A stretch of 64,000 bases of DNA from Euptelea pleiosperma. Lineage: Eukaryota > Streptophyta > Magnoliopsida > Ranunculales > Eupteleaceae. A program made the position numbers and the translations under genes. Below, piece after piece: positions 34,755 through 45,000 of the stretch (position 1 is its first letter; the number at the start of each line of letters is the position of its first letter). The stretch lies in the NCBI GenBank assembly GCA_035048495.1, contig CM068544.1, positions 49,439,893 to 49,503,892 on the forward strand, given 5' to 3'. The notes beneath the pieces are model-generated. The model searched no databases and was not told the origin of the DNA. It was given only the letters and a program-made list of their open reading frames with translations.

Positions 34755-35273
34755 ATGGACGTAATTTCGCGGCGAACGTCGTCTTCCTTGAATCCGGATG
34801 CTCCGTTGTTCGTTCCATTGGCTTATCGAGTGGTGGAGGATTTCTCCGACCAATGGTGGGAACTCGTCCATTCCTCCCCTTGGTTTCGCGATTACTGGCT
34901 TCAAGAGTGCTTTCAAGAACCCCAAAACAACCTGGATTTTCCCCAAAATGACGAGACTGTCCTCCCGGACATTGAATCTGTCTTCGACGGCTACACCAGA
35001 GGTAAGTAAAGTAGTAATAAACCATTAAATTACTTAGCAAGTTTCCGTGTCATAACTCGCTGAGTCAACTGGGATTTATATGTTTTTCTCTTGATGTGTT
35101 ATGCAGAGGAGGAGGAGGAAGAAGAGAGAGACTACCACAAGGAGTTGGTTTCCTTGGGGGCATTGAAGTGGCGTAAGCCTCGAGGGCCCGCAGAAACGCC
35201 CAAGTACTTTGAGAAGGCGCCCAAGATTGTGAACTTGAAGGTGAGTCCGCGATCGATTCAGCAGCCGAGGTAA
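34755..35273 (+). CDS. ERD15: ERD15-like PAM2-motif protein
   Basis: Two exons, 34755-35001 and 35107-35273, with GT-AG sites completing a Glu codon, giving 137 residues. The PAM2 motif is at about residues 11-28 ([15 protein letters not shown]), which in this family binds the MLLE domain of poly(A)-binding protein. It is followed by the conserved [18 protein letters not shown] block. The middle and start of exon 2 are acidic (a run of Glu). The C-terminus [17 protein letters not shown] carries the QPR end used to name the family. ERD15 proteins are small, soluble, drought- and ABA-responsive and dampen ABA signalling in Arabidopsis. A MITE footprint lies 57 bases after the stop, and an F1 MITE starts about 45 bases after the poly(A) signal. 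Confidence 0.92.
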
Positions 35274-35330
35274 AGCGAGAGGAGTTCTGACTCGGTTGGT
35301 AAGATGGGTCCGAGTTAGGGTTTCGTTGTA

Positions 35331-35356
35331 ATCCCATTGTGACAGAAGTTTTACTC
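35331..35356. repeat. F3 MITE footprint in the ERD15 3' UTR
   Basis: These 26 bases are identical to the last 26 of the F3 element at 31615-31794 (ending GAAGTTTTACTC). They are bracketed by GTTGTA at 35325-35330 and 35357-35362, the remains of a target duplication. The rest of the element is gone. Confidence 0.75.
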
Positions 35357-35460
35357 GTTGTAGAGGGTAAAAAAATGGGGAGGTCTTTTGTGTTCACATC
35401 TGTCTTCTGTACAGACTACAGAGTCGCGAACTTTTAGTTCATGTAAAGTCATTTTCAATT

Positions 35461-35466
35461 AATAAA
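35461..35466 (+). terminator. Poly(A) signal of the ERD15-like gene
   Basis: AATAAA 188 bases after the stop codon, followed by an A-rich stretch and then the F1 MITE at 35513. Confidence 0.55.
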
Positions 35467-35512
35467 AGAGATTTTAAACAAAAAAAAATCAATTAAGAGA
35501 CTCGAGCGCAAC

Positions 35513-35900
35513 GAGTAAAACTTGCCTGCCTGCCGGTCAGTGACCGTCACCCACAATGAGCCATGTGGCACATTTTTAGAGGACCCTGACGGTATGGATG
35601 TTTGGCTGGCCAATACCTATGTGGACCTACAAGCCAAAAATCAAACCCACAAGTGATTCCTAAGAGTTGAATTGGAGTCATTTTCGTGGGTTCATTTTAA
35701 CCGTGGGAATCTGACCATTAATTGGGGTACAAGATCGAAAGGTTTTAAATCACTAATCAGCCTGATATTTATTTTGTAGGTCTATCTAGGGATTTGCCAA
35801 ACATCCATACGGGGTAGTGTCCTGAAAAAATGTGCCACGTGGCACATATTATGGGCGGTCAGCGCTTACCTTACCAATGATGGTCAGGCAAGTTTTACTC
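35513..35900. mobile_element. F1 MITE downstream of ERD15
   Basis: Ends GAGTAAAACTTGCCTG and CAGGCAAGTTTTACTC; left core GCCATGTGGC, right core GCCACGTGGC. Flanking 9-mers do not match convincingly. Confidence 0.75.
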
Positions 35901-36082
35901 GACTGGCTATTATTATACGTCCAACAACCACATGGGCACATAAATCCAATAGAAGTGCTACCTCCAGGCTGGGCCAAAATGGATAATAGATAGAAGTAGG
36001 CGGCATCAGTCCACAGAATACTGTACATAGGAAGATGGGATTGCCACTACGCGTTATCCTGTGAAAAATTGTTATCTTTTTG

Positions 36083-36261
36083 GAGTAAAACTTCTGGCAC
36101 AATGGGATTGCAAATCACACAAAACACAGCAAATGAGTTCTCGGCACGTACACCTAAAAACAAAAGCACATGAGTACGTTGTAAAGCACTTGTGTACGTG
36201 ACGAGAACTCATTGGCTGTGTTTTATGTGATTTACAATTTCTTGTGATGGAAGTTTTACTC
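36083..36261. mobile_element. F3 MITE, copy 2, with perfect 9-bp duplication
   Basis: 179 bp, ends GAGTAAAACTTC and GAAGTTTTACTC, flanked exactly by ATCTTTTTG at 36074-36082 and 36262-36270. Inserted in the opposite orientation to the copy at 31615-31794. Confidence 0.88.
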
Positions 36262-36418
36262 ATCTTTTTGTCCTCTTTCTTTCTCCGTCGATTTATTACA
36301 ATGTACACTTGGCAGAGTTCTTGCAGTCAACCGAGCCGTGCTACACTTTTTTCTTTATCATGACAGCCCACCCACCCTTTATCTAGAATGTCGATATTAG
36401 ATAAGACACACTGCAACC

Positions 36419-36759
36419 GAGTAAAACTTGTGTCACAAGATGTTGCGACGGAAGCCGGTCACAGCATTCAATACGAGCCACGTGGCATATTATTAGATGA
36501 CGATGACCGATGGATTTTTGGCCAGTCCCTCGGTGCATCGGCGCACAAAAAATCAGCTTGATTAGGAATCTGAGCATTATTGAGCGATATTTGGGTGCAA
36601 ATACCCAAAGGTTTTAAATCACTAATCAGGCTGATTTTTGGTCCGTAGGTCCACCTAGGGACTGGCCAAGCATCCTTACCCTCTGATCGTGTGCCACGTT
36701 GCTCGTATTGACTGCTGTGACCGTTTCCGTCACAACATCTTGTGACACAAGTTTTACTC
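36419..36759. mobile_element. F1 MITE with extended TIR
   Basis: Ends GAGTAAAACTTGTGTCACAA and the exact mirror TTGTGACACAAGTTTTACTC. Left core GCCACGTGGC; right core decayed to GCCACGTTGC. No matching 9-mers at the flanks. Confidence 0.72.
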
Positions 36760-36932
36760 CCACCCGGTGTGGGGATTAATTTTTGTCGAGCAACAGGTGC
36801 TGTACGCGTGGCACTTCTGTGCTTGATCATCGAGATCTGGCCTGCATTGAGAATTTGAGATTGGAACTAAAATGGTGATAATTAACTCCTATAAATGAAA
36901 GGCAGTTATCTTGAAATTAATCCAAAGTCTTA

Positions 36933-37357
36933 GATGGCGTTTGGTAAATTAAGTTATCAGATCTAAAAGCTTAAAGTGTTTAAATCTGGTAGCTTAATGA
37001 CTTATGTCTGAATTAGGTTGTTTGGCTAAGGTCTTAAGTTTTAAAATTAAGTCAAGGGCATTGTGGGTATTTTGAAATGTTTAATAGGATACTTTCGTAA
37101 GTTTTTAAAAGAGAAAGGTTTGAAAAAGGGCATTGTTGGTATTAAAAAAGAATCAAAGAATCTTTCTTAAAGATTCATTTACTTACCGCAAAAAGTGAAG
37201 ACTAGGTCACTTTTTTATTTTTGTCTTTTTTTCCTTGAGTTTGGTGATAAGTGCTAAAATTAAGTCGTTTACCAAACGCAACTTAATCACCAAAATCACT
37301 TAATTTCAGTTGATTCAGACTTAAGGTCTGAAAAAAAGTTTTACCAAACGCCACCTT
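36933..37357. mobile_element. F8 MITE, full length
   Basis: Ends GATGGCGTTTGGTAAATTAA and TTTTACCAAACGCCACC. AGTCTTA occurs at 36926-36932 and 37358-37364. The GGTGGCGTTTGG-type end is common in plant hAT MITEs. Partial copy at 27870. Confidence 0.65.
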
Positions 37358-37430
37358 AGTCTTAAAATAACTGGCTGCAAATCATCCTAAAATAATAGGC
37401 TGCAAATCATTTGATTGCTCAACCCCAAGG

Positions 37431-37895
37431 GTTGGGCGCAGAGCAGATGGCTAGGACCAAGGTTTAAAGGGGACCGTTATAATGGTATAACGGGCTGGGG
37501 GCGTCACCATTTTCTCCGTTATAACGAAAAAAACGTTCTAGGGCAAAAACAGAAAATAACGGAAAAATGGCACTGAAATTCAAATTTTGAATTATAAAAT
37601 TTGAATTCAAAATTTCAAAAATGGAAAATAACGAAAATAACGGCAGTTTTTTCACAAAATTTTTCAAAAAATAACGGTCGTTTTAACAGAAAAATACAGA
37701 AAATTATAACGGCCGTTATTTTTTCAGTGTTTTAACGGTCCAAAACATAACGGGGTAGGTCCGAATCTGTTATAACGGCCATTTTTTAAACCTTGGCCAG
37801 GACTACGCCTCAGGAAGCTTAGGTCCTGAGTTCGAATCCCTCTTAGCATTGGGGGATTTCTTCGTCTTCTTCTAAATCTATTAATATTTTTTATT
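37431..37895 (+). mobile_element. Probable tRNA-derived SINE, split by a MITE
   Basis: The left part (37431-37457, GCAGAGCAGATGGCTAGGAC) is A-box-like. The right part (37796-37895) contains GAGTTCGAATCC at 37828-37839, which matches the pol III B-box, and continues into a T-rich tail. The 338-bp F5 MITE sits between the two. No poly-A tail or target duplication confirmed, so the SINE call is tentative. Confidence 0.4.
37458..37795. mobile_element. F5 hAT-like MITE inside the SINE
   Basis: Starts CAAGGTTTAAAGG and ends TTTTTTAAACCTTG. The flanks GCTAGGAC (37450-37457) and GCCAGGAC (37796-37803) match at 7 of 8 bases. Internal CGTTATAACG palindromes as in the other copies. Confidence 0.72.
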
Positions 37896-38223
37896 GGGTC
37901 AGGCTCGGGCGACCCCCATTTTGGCGTACCCACGTAGAAGATGAATCAATGGCTGATTTTTGGTGGGGATGATCTCCTCACCATATAGACCACCCCAACA
38001 AAAAATAGCCTATCGTGAAATTTCTAATCCCACATGGTAAAAATAAACGGTCCATAATTCTTCAGCTTCTAAACAAGTCTATGAATATCAGAATGATTTG
38101 AATTTTTGTGAGGATGATCTCCTCACCATAGAGATCCTCCCCAACAAAAATCAGCCATTGATTCATCTTCTATATGGGTACACCAAAATGGGTTTAAAAA
38201 AGGGGGTCCCCCGAACCCATCCC
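37896..38223. mobile_element. F4 foldback MITE
   Basis: Ends GGGTCAGGCTCGGGCGACCC and GGGTCCCCCGAACCCATCCC, with CAATGGCTGATTTTTGG mirrored by CCAACAAAAATCAGCCATTG. Same architecture as 12127-12477. Confidence 0.65.
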
Positions 38224-38532
38224 TATTTGATTTTCTGCTTGAATTAGAAGTGGAGAGAGTAGTTCAGTCCCCTCATTAAGGAAATTGACACCGTAGTAAC
38301 ACATCGCATTACCCAATTGATGATCGATCCACAAATTAGCAAAAAAAATCTAGAAAATCCCGTTGTTCCATTCAGTCATAAGATGCTACAAAAGCATTTC
38401 GGAAAGGCATTATAATTTTATTCAAAATGCGCTTTAAAACTAAGACATTGATAAGAAAACAAAGGCAACGAGGAGTAGGATAAAAAAGAACCAAACTTAC
38501 ATCTTCTCTACCATTGCCAACCATCTAATTTC

Positions 38533-38537
<5 letters not shown>

Positions 38538-38578
<41 letters not shown>
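38538..38578. repeat. TA/GA compound microsatellite
   Basis: A TA run followed by a GA run, ending about 16 bases beyond the F-box gene stop codon, probably in its 3' UTR. Confidence 0.85.
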
Positions 38579-38593
38579 TGGATTTTGGTGTGA

Positions 38594-39780
38594 TTACCAA
38601 GGATTTGGTCTATTCCAAATGGGTGGAGACTTCATTGAATGAGAATCACAAGGAAAAAACGACTCAATACTCCCATCGTCTAAGCGGAACACCCATACGT
38701 CTGTGCACCGGATTGCACCCGTGCATGTTGCCCAAAAATGATTCCAACCATCGTCTGTGAAATAGATGCTATTCCCTCTAAACCCTGGGATTTCCTTGGC
38801 TGATATAGATTTCGAGTAGCTTTTCCCCAAGAATAGCATTTGATCACCCAAGTTTTCCACCTTAACCCACTTGATCAGACCTTGATCACTAGATTCATCC
38901 AATTTGAATACTAAGAACTTCCTTGTTTTGAACCTCCAGCTATTTGCCTCCCCATGTCCTCCTAATTCGCCACGAATTCTTAAAACCATCATCAACTCTC
39001 CACATGATTCCACCAAATATCTGTGATCCCAATCACCATGTTCGCTACGTAATGGAACTATGTTCAATATGGTCCGCTGAGGTTCAGGACCAAACTTCAA
39101 ACTCGCAAGTCTCCCTCTCCGGGTTATGCAATAGAACAACCCCCTATAAAACACACTGTCCGTGAAATCCATCTTTTCTGCTCTTTCTTCTTCTTCTTCT
39201 TGCTCTCCTTCTGCTTCTACTACCTGTTGCTCTTCTTCTTCTTGATCTCCATTTGCTATTACTTCTTCATTTTTGTCATCATACACAAAAATGCTCTTTC
39301 ATCATGACCACATATGGCTGCAACTGCACAATCTGAAGTCGGTGCCGACGATAAAATAGCCTTATGAAAGTATAAGGGGCGATTGTGCAGTTTTGGGGGT
39401 TCACCATTGTAGTCGGGTATGAATTGGGGTGGAAGTCGGACTCGAGCCCCGGAGAACGGGTTAAATAAGAAATTTCCTCGAGTCTTATGCGCCATTATTA
39501 ACCAGCCTTCGACAGATCCATTACACCAACTTCGACGTGCCACCTTTGGCAACTTAATGCTATAGATTTTGCCCTCTGACAAATTGAAGAATTCGCGAGT
39601 TTTGCTGTCACCGTCTTTGGAGAGCATCAACCATGGAAGCCGATGAAGATGTCGATTCTCGGCTGTAACAGATCTCCATGAATTGCAAACTGCGCCAAAG
39701 CGGAGAAAATCGCCTAAGCCTAACAGGGCTAAAATCAGCTCCAAGACATCTTTTGGGAGGTGAGACCAACACTTCTCCAT
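38594..39780 (-). pseudogene. F-box/DUF295 protein, one-base frameshift
   Basis: Intronless minus-strand gene of about 395 codons. The start is the ATG at 39780 (MEKCWSHLPKDVLELIL), 62 bases below a TATA box. The F-box covers about residues 5-45 (GDFLRFGAVCNSWRSV) and would dock to SKP1 in an SCF ubiquitin ligase. The rest is the DUF295 beta-propeller-like region (NFLFNPFSGARVRLPP; later VFYRGLFYCITRRGRL, FLGKSYSKSISA, NSIYFTDD). The frame breaks at 39287-39291: five T on the coding strand, where six would join GHDERAF to VYDDKNEEV. Downstream the reading stays open for 230 codons, with an acidic insert rich in Glu. The break is therefore either a very young mutation or a sequencing error, and the gene may be intact. 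Confidence 0.75.
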
Positions 39781-39841
39781 ACAAACTCCTGTTTTTCTTA
39801 AATTTCTTAGAGATTTGTTAAGAGAGACGGGAAGATATTGT

Positions 39842-39853
39842 GTATATATATAT
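39842..39853 (-). promoter_or_regulatory. TATA box of the F-box/DUF295 gene
   Basis: TATATATATA on the minus strand, about 62 bases above the ATG. Confidence 0.6.
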
Positions 39854-39854
39854 A

Positions 39855-40036
39855 GAGCCAAACACGTCGAAGACATGTAAACACGTGGATTAAGTGATCT
39901 TGTTCACGCCCTAGGCAATGGTTTTACAAGAGCCAAACACTTCGATGACATGTAAACACATGAATTAAATGATCTTGTTCATGCCCTAGGCAAGGGCTTT
40001 GTAAGAGCCAAACACGTCAATGACATGTAAACACTG
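39855..40036. repeat. Tandem repeat abutting the F-box gene TATA box
   Basis: Units of 74-76 bases start GAGCCAAACAC at 39855, 39931 and 40005; the third is cut off after about 32 bases. The unit contains GACATGTAAACAC; only the first carries ACACGTGG. It directly abuts the TATA box. Confidence 0.85.
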
Positions 40037-40069
40037 CCAATATCCACGTCAATTCTATACCATTGAAGG

Positions 40070-40375
40070 GCCACGAGAGCACTACATAGCTCCATTTTTT
40101 GGGCCCACTAATCGCATGGATGTTTAGCCCACCCCTTGGTAGATATACATACCAAACATCAACATGATTAATAATTTCTAGCCGTTGGATTAAGTACACA
40201 AAAATATGCAAACAAAACATGCTTGAATCCAACGGCTAGAATAAAATCATAAAAAGTGCTAAAATCTATGGCTAGAGAAACCCAATCACACTGGTTTTTG
40301 GTATGTATATACATCAACGGGTGGACTAAACATCCATGTGGTTAGTGGGCCCATTCAATGAGCTGTGTAGGACCA
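40070..40375. repeat. F2-related foldback MITE
   Basis: CATAGCTCCATTTTTTGGGC against GGGCCCATTCAATGAGCTG at the ends; GCCGTTGGATTAAGTAC mirrored by GAATCCAACGGC inside. Confidence 0.6.
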
Positions 40376-41010
40376 CTATAACCCTCTGCATCGACTGCAT
40401 CCAAAGTCCTCTTCACCTAAAAATTTTCCCTCAAAATTGCGAGATGGGGAGATGCTGAGGTGGTGAATCGAGTGGACTTCTTCGGTTTGCCACCTCAGCT
40501 GCCACATGTAAAACAAACCTGGCTAAGAGTTGTCGAAAACCCATCCCATTACCAATAAAACCAACTAACACATGGTACCTTAAAGCCCATATAATTAATT
40601 GGGCTAGGCCCGTACCCAGAGTGGACGGGCCCAACAGGCCCTTATTATGCCTATAAATGGGTTGGCTGGCAACCCGGCCCGTCGAACCAAATATTATTTG
40701 TTACACGTCTTTACTTGTTCGTGGGGTTCTAAATGAAGTAGTTAATCTTAGTTACAAAGATTAGTGGGCCGAATGTGTTGATTCTAAGGGCGGCCTTTTG
40801 ACAGAAGTGGCACATGAGTGTTTGCACTTGTATTAGAGGCATTCACTAGGTGTCTATGTTTTTTTGATAGGTAACTAATAGGTGTCTAAGGCCCTGCTTG
40901 ATTCACAGCAAATTAAGTGCAATGCACTCACTTGCCACAATTTTGGGTTGCAAGTGATTAGTTGGAGGCATGCAAACGAATTGGCCTGCAAGTGGGTTCC
41001 AAGCCTTTAC

Positions 41011-42725
41011 TGTAAAAATTATTTTCATATTCAATGTGGCAAAGATTTCGTTTGACATAAAAATATTCTTGTAACCGTTCCTACGAGCACCAGTGCAGTG
41101 TGAAGATGTCGTAGTACGCATATTTCGCCGACTACGTGAAGACTAGAAGACAGAGACAACAAGAATCAGACGGTTGATGACATGAGTCATCTGAGTAACT
41201 GCCCATTTGTCGATTTTAGATCGTGTACGCTCGCTTAGGAAGGTAAGTGACTTAGTGGCCATAGGAATAGGTTTTTAATGAATAAAATATAATGGTCAAA
41301 CCTAGTCATTTGACATACCCGAGTCTTAGTAAAAATTATTGACTTTTGGAAGAGTCCGATCGATTGGACAAGTTCCAATCGATTGGACATAGCCCAATCG
41401 ATTAGAGGACTCTGTAAAATCGATTGGAGGCTACGAGGTAGAACATAATCAAAGCCCAATCAATTGGACACATCTGTAAAATTGATCGGAGTCTACGAGA
41501 CATAATATGATCAAAGCCCAATCTATTGGACACATCTGTAAAATTGATTGGAGTCTGCAAGACAAAACATGATTATAACCCAATCGATTGGAGACCTCTG
41601 TAAAATCGATTGGAGCCTACTGGACATAAACTTATTTAAGTTCGATCGATTGGACTTTGTACAATCGATTAGATTTGCGAAGAAAATTGTCATCCCTACA
41701 AGGCTAATTGATTTGACCCAAAATCCAATCGATTGGACCTTGCCTAATCGATTAGACCTAAAGTACAATCGATTGGACTTGACACGGATTGAGTCTATTT
41801 CAGATCTGAAATTCTAGTTCCCACGATCCCATGTTCTATAAGGCTCAGGGTTACGAATTCTATAAATACAACTCTTCTATACATTCTCTGAATACACACA
41901 TAGTGAGACATTGACTCTTATATGCTTCAAGAGAGAGAAGAAAATGTTTATTTATTAGAGTGTCAATTCGAAGAGAAACAAGCCGTGTTATCTCATTCAT
42001 ATCTTGTGAGCTTGTTCATCTTCTTGATCAAACCCAAGTGCTTGATCTATTACTCATCTTAGGTCTTCCACATAGATATCCGACCTAGTAGCTTGAGTGT
42101 ACCAGTGTGACTCAACACCTTTGAGCAACTTAGGGTTTAGGGTATACTGAATCATTCACTTTCGACAAAGGCTGGAGTGTTGAGAATTAAGATCGGAGTG
42201 GCCAATTGACGGTAGGTTTGGGGTGTACCAAACTGAACAAGCGGACAAAGCTTCTTGGCTGGAAGGGCGCGCGTGAATTCGTAGCGTTGATTCAGAGGAC
42301 GTGAACGCATCGATAGTAAGCTTTGGCTAAGGTTGGAAGTTGTATTTACAACGGTGCAGCGTAGGTAACCTTTGTTTCGTTTAACTTTTCAGTTAATAAT
42401 ACTTTTCGTTTGAACGTGGTCCAGTAGTTTTTCCTTAACTAAGGTTTTCACGTAAAAATCTCTTATTTTGTTTGATTGTTTGTTTGTATTCCGCTATCTA
42501 TATTGATTAGACCAAACAACTTAATAAAAATATTCTACGGAGGTATATTCGATTTGAGTTGGTTGTGATAATCTTTTATCGAACAACTAAGGCATGCGAT
42601 TTTCTCACTTACCAAAAACCAGTAAAACTGTTTAAGTGTAATTAAATTTAAATACCTAATCAACCCCCCCCCCCCCTCCCTTCTAAGTATATTGGATTAA
42701 AGAGAACGGACAGATAATTATTTCA
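41011..42725 (+). mobile_element. Solo LTR, Copia-like, 1.7 kb
   Basis: Starts TGTAAAAATTATTTTC and ends in ATTATTTCA. The flanks TTTAC (41006-41010) and CTTGC (42726-42730) are a 5-bp duplication in which the two differences are both C-to-T or G-to-A. 41350-41795 contains about ten CAATCGATTGG-like palindromes. TATAAATA is at 41861. A C-rich tract (about 42664-42679) lies near the 3' end, as in SIRE-type Copia LTRs. No internal region remains. The lineage is inference. Confidence 0.65.
41861..41868 (+). promoter_or_regulatory. TATA box of the solo LTR
   Basis: TATAAATA just downstream of the palindrome-rich U3-like part; direction fits plus-strand transcription. Confidence 0.5.
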
Positions 42726-43193
42726 CTTGCGAACTCCTTAACAAAGTAGATGGATGCAAGTGTAGCTCAAAAACTAATGCAAGTGGGTGCATTGTAATAG
42801 CTCAACATTTTTTCTTTCGAAAAACATTAGTAATACTAACTATGATTATTTTTTTATTATTATCTCTTTATTTTTTAATTTTTTTAATTTTTAATTTTTA
42901 TTTTAGTTTTTTATATTTTTTATATAGTTGGTCCTCCAAATAATTAAAACAACATTATAACAATAATAATTTTATTGTCCATTTGTTTTTTATAAAATTA
43001 ACAAATAAAATAATCCATTGCATTCTTTTGAAATGGACTACCAACCAATCAGCTAAACTTCGTTTGCATCTATTTACAGGGCGTGAACCAAACAGTTGTA
43101 AGTGGCTTGCATTGTAATTGATTACAACGCAAGTTTCCGTATTTGCACTACGGTGCAAAATGCACTCAAGTGTAGCAAACCAAGCAGGGCCTA

Positions 43194-43904
43194 AGTGAAC
43201 GACGTCATGCGGCATACCTAAGTTTTTTCTCTAAAATTATAATATATAGATTAATAAGTGCCTAAGTGAATGTCGTGTGGCTGAGTACTTAAAGAGGCAT
43301 TTTATAGGTGCCTATGTTAGTCCTTAGGTGAATGTCGTTATGGCATACCTAAAGTTTGCATGTGATTAACACGCAAATTATCAAAATGGCGTAGGAAAAA
43401 ATTAGTGGGTAAAAAAATTCGTTTTGAAATATTTGAATAAAAGGGCATGGTAAGTAATTTAGTGATAATGGAGGGGTTGTATTGAAAATATAATTAATGA
43501 CTTTTTCAATGACTAGGTTTTTTTTATGTAAGCCAAATTATACCACAAACAAAAAATACAACCACCAACTAGGAGTCGACCTAAGATAGCCTTCGCCTCT
43601 AACTTCGTTTCTTGGAGAAATTTTTTGAAGCAGCTGATTTTTGAAACGGCGAAGTAGTGGCCAATCATGGCATCCTGCCACAATCTATTGTTCAAAAGAA
43701 TTTCTAGCATTGTTTAAAAGCATCAACGGATTGTGGGGGGATGTGATTGGCCGCTGCTTCGAAAAATCCACTCCTTAAAAAATTTTCTCGCCTTTCTAAA
43801 AGTTTTTTTTTTCTTTTTTGCTTTGATAATGGTGAGTAAATTGAAGGGACATGAATTACTTTTTATGAAGTATTTGTGAAGGGATATTTAATTATTCAAG
43901 TCGT
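43194..43904. other. Intergenic, no gene seen
   Basis: Short repeats of CCTAAGTGAATGTCGT-type sequence (43192-43345) and AT-rich DNA. A short inverted pair around AAGCAGCTGATTTTT and its mirror near 43755 suggests another small foldback element. Confidence 0.4.
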
Positions 43905-44090
43905 TGGATTCAACCATTATTTTTGAGTACTAAAACCAATACCTTAAAATCATCAAACAAACTGATTTTTGGTATGAATGTCTATCAAGGGGTGGGCTAA
44001 ACATACATGCGGTAAGTGGGCCCAGATGGAAGCCTTGAGTAACAAAAATCTTGCTTCCACACGCCATAAAGTTTCAGGTGTACCGTGTTA
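43905..44090. repeat. F2 MITE, right half only
   Basis: Ends GTGTACCGTGTTACATCAAG; arm phrases GGGGTGGGCTAAACAT and AGTGGGCCCAGATGG as in the F2 copies at 29031 and 31237. Confidence 0.55.
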
Positions 44091-44248
44091 CATCAAGACC
44101 CAAATAGTAATAGATAATAGATATATCTGCCATAAATTTATTTAGAGGGATAATCTAGGCTAAGCTGAGTTGTCCCGGGGTCCATGCATTTACTATTGGG
44201 CCTGGTTTGACTTAGAGGTCTTAAGGCTGAATTGGTTATTTCAAGCTG

Positions 44249-44625
44249 TTGGGAAAAAGAACAATAAACAATCTAAAGAACAAAGATGCAATCACCCACA
44301 GCATAGAGATTTACATGGTTCCCTTTAGATTGAGGTACGTCCATGGATCCACACCAATTCCACTATGCTCTGAGGCAAGAAAAGAAATATACAATACAAT
44401 ATATAATTGTCTCTAATCATCCGAGGTATATATATATATAACTCCAAGACGAAATTATGATTTTCGTATCTCTATATAAAAGTAGAAAAACGGCTTTAAG
44501 TAAAAAAAGACCTCCCTGAACCCCCAACGCACTACCCCCCAGCCAACTCAGCACGAAGCTGCGGTGTCGTGCCTTCATGTACAGTACTTCTAGCACCATC
44601 AAACTCCACATAACATAACACAAGC
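44249..44625 (-). repeat. LTR fragment, Copia-like, copy 2
   Basis: Plus-strand TGTTGGGAAAAAGAAC at one edge and CATAACATAACA near the other. A TATATATATA tract (about 44427-44440) could be the LTR promoter on the minus strand. Related to 258-478. No coding region. Confidence 0.4.
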
Positions 44626-44744
44626 CATGCAATTAGGTTGCAGGCATGTCCTAGATCTAAGCCTAACCTGGGCCAGCCAGACCCCATATATACATACAAA
44701 TTCTACATTCTGTGTGCCAGGGAGTTGGGTAGTTACTCGACTCC

Positions 44745-45000
44745 CACTCTTCTTTATTTGCACACACTAAAAGCTTGCCATGGTGCAACTCTTTCAGGCC
44801 CACTAACACGTATGTTTTCGCTCATCTCTTGGTGGACCTATATACCAAAACTTATCCTGATTGGTGATTTCTAGTCGTTCGCCGCGTATCCAAAAATGCT
44901 CGAATCCAATGGTTAGAAATCAACTCAGGAAAAATGCTGAAGGTGTTAATTAAATTTATGGTCTTTTATACATTATAACAGAGACAGATGCCTAATGTTA
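44745..45000. repeat. Foldback MITE half
   Basis: Contains CAGGCCCACTAACACG, TTGGTGGACCTATATACC and CTGATTGGTGATTTCTAG, the usual left-arm phrases of the F1/F6 group. No right end. At 45140-45180 follows a scrap of F5 (ACAACGGCCGTTAC). Confidence 0.4.

Larger units (their letters stand above)
40887..43193. mobile_element. F9 MITE interrupted by a solo LTR
   Basis: The left half starts TAAGGCCCTGCTTGATTC (40887) and the right half ends CAAACCAAGCAGGGCCTA (43193). The two halves together reproduce the full F9 copy at 4581-4830, with additional AT-rich DNA in the right half. The LTR at 41011-42725 separates them. Confidence 0.7.

Noticed and set aside
34624..35397. Minus-strand ORFs of 138 and 110 codons
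   Set aside because: Antisense to the ERD15-like exons; no domain recognised.
37828..37839. B-box as evidence for a tRNA gene
   Set aside because: No cloverleaf can be drawn around it, and the A-box-like part is 340 bp away across a MITE. Treated as SINE instead.
41350..41795. Regularly recurring CAATCGATTGG motifs that look array-like
   Set aside because: Spacing is irregular, spacers are related to each other, and the DNA is a plant LTR. Not a CRISPR array.
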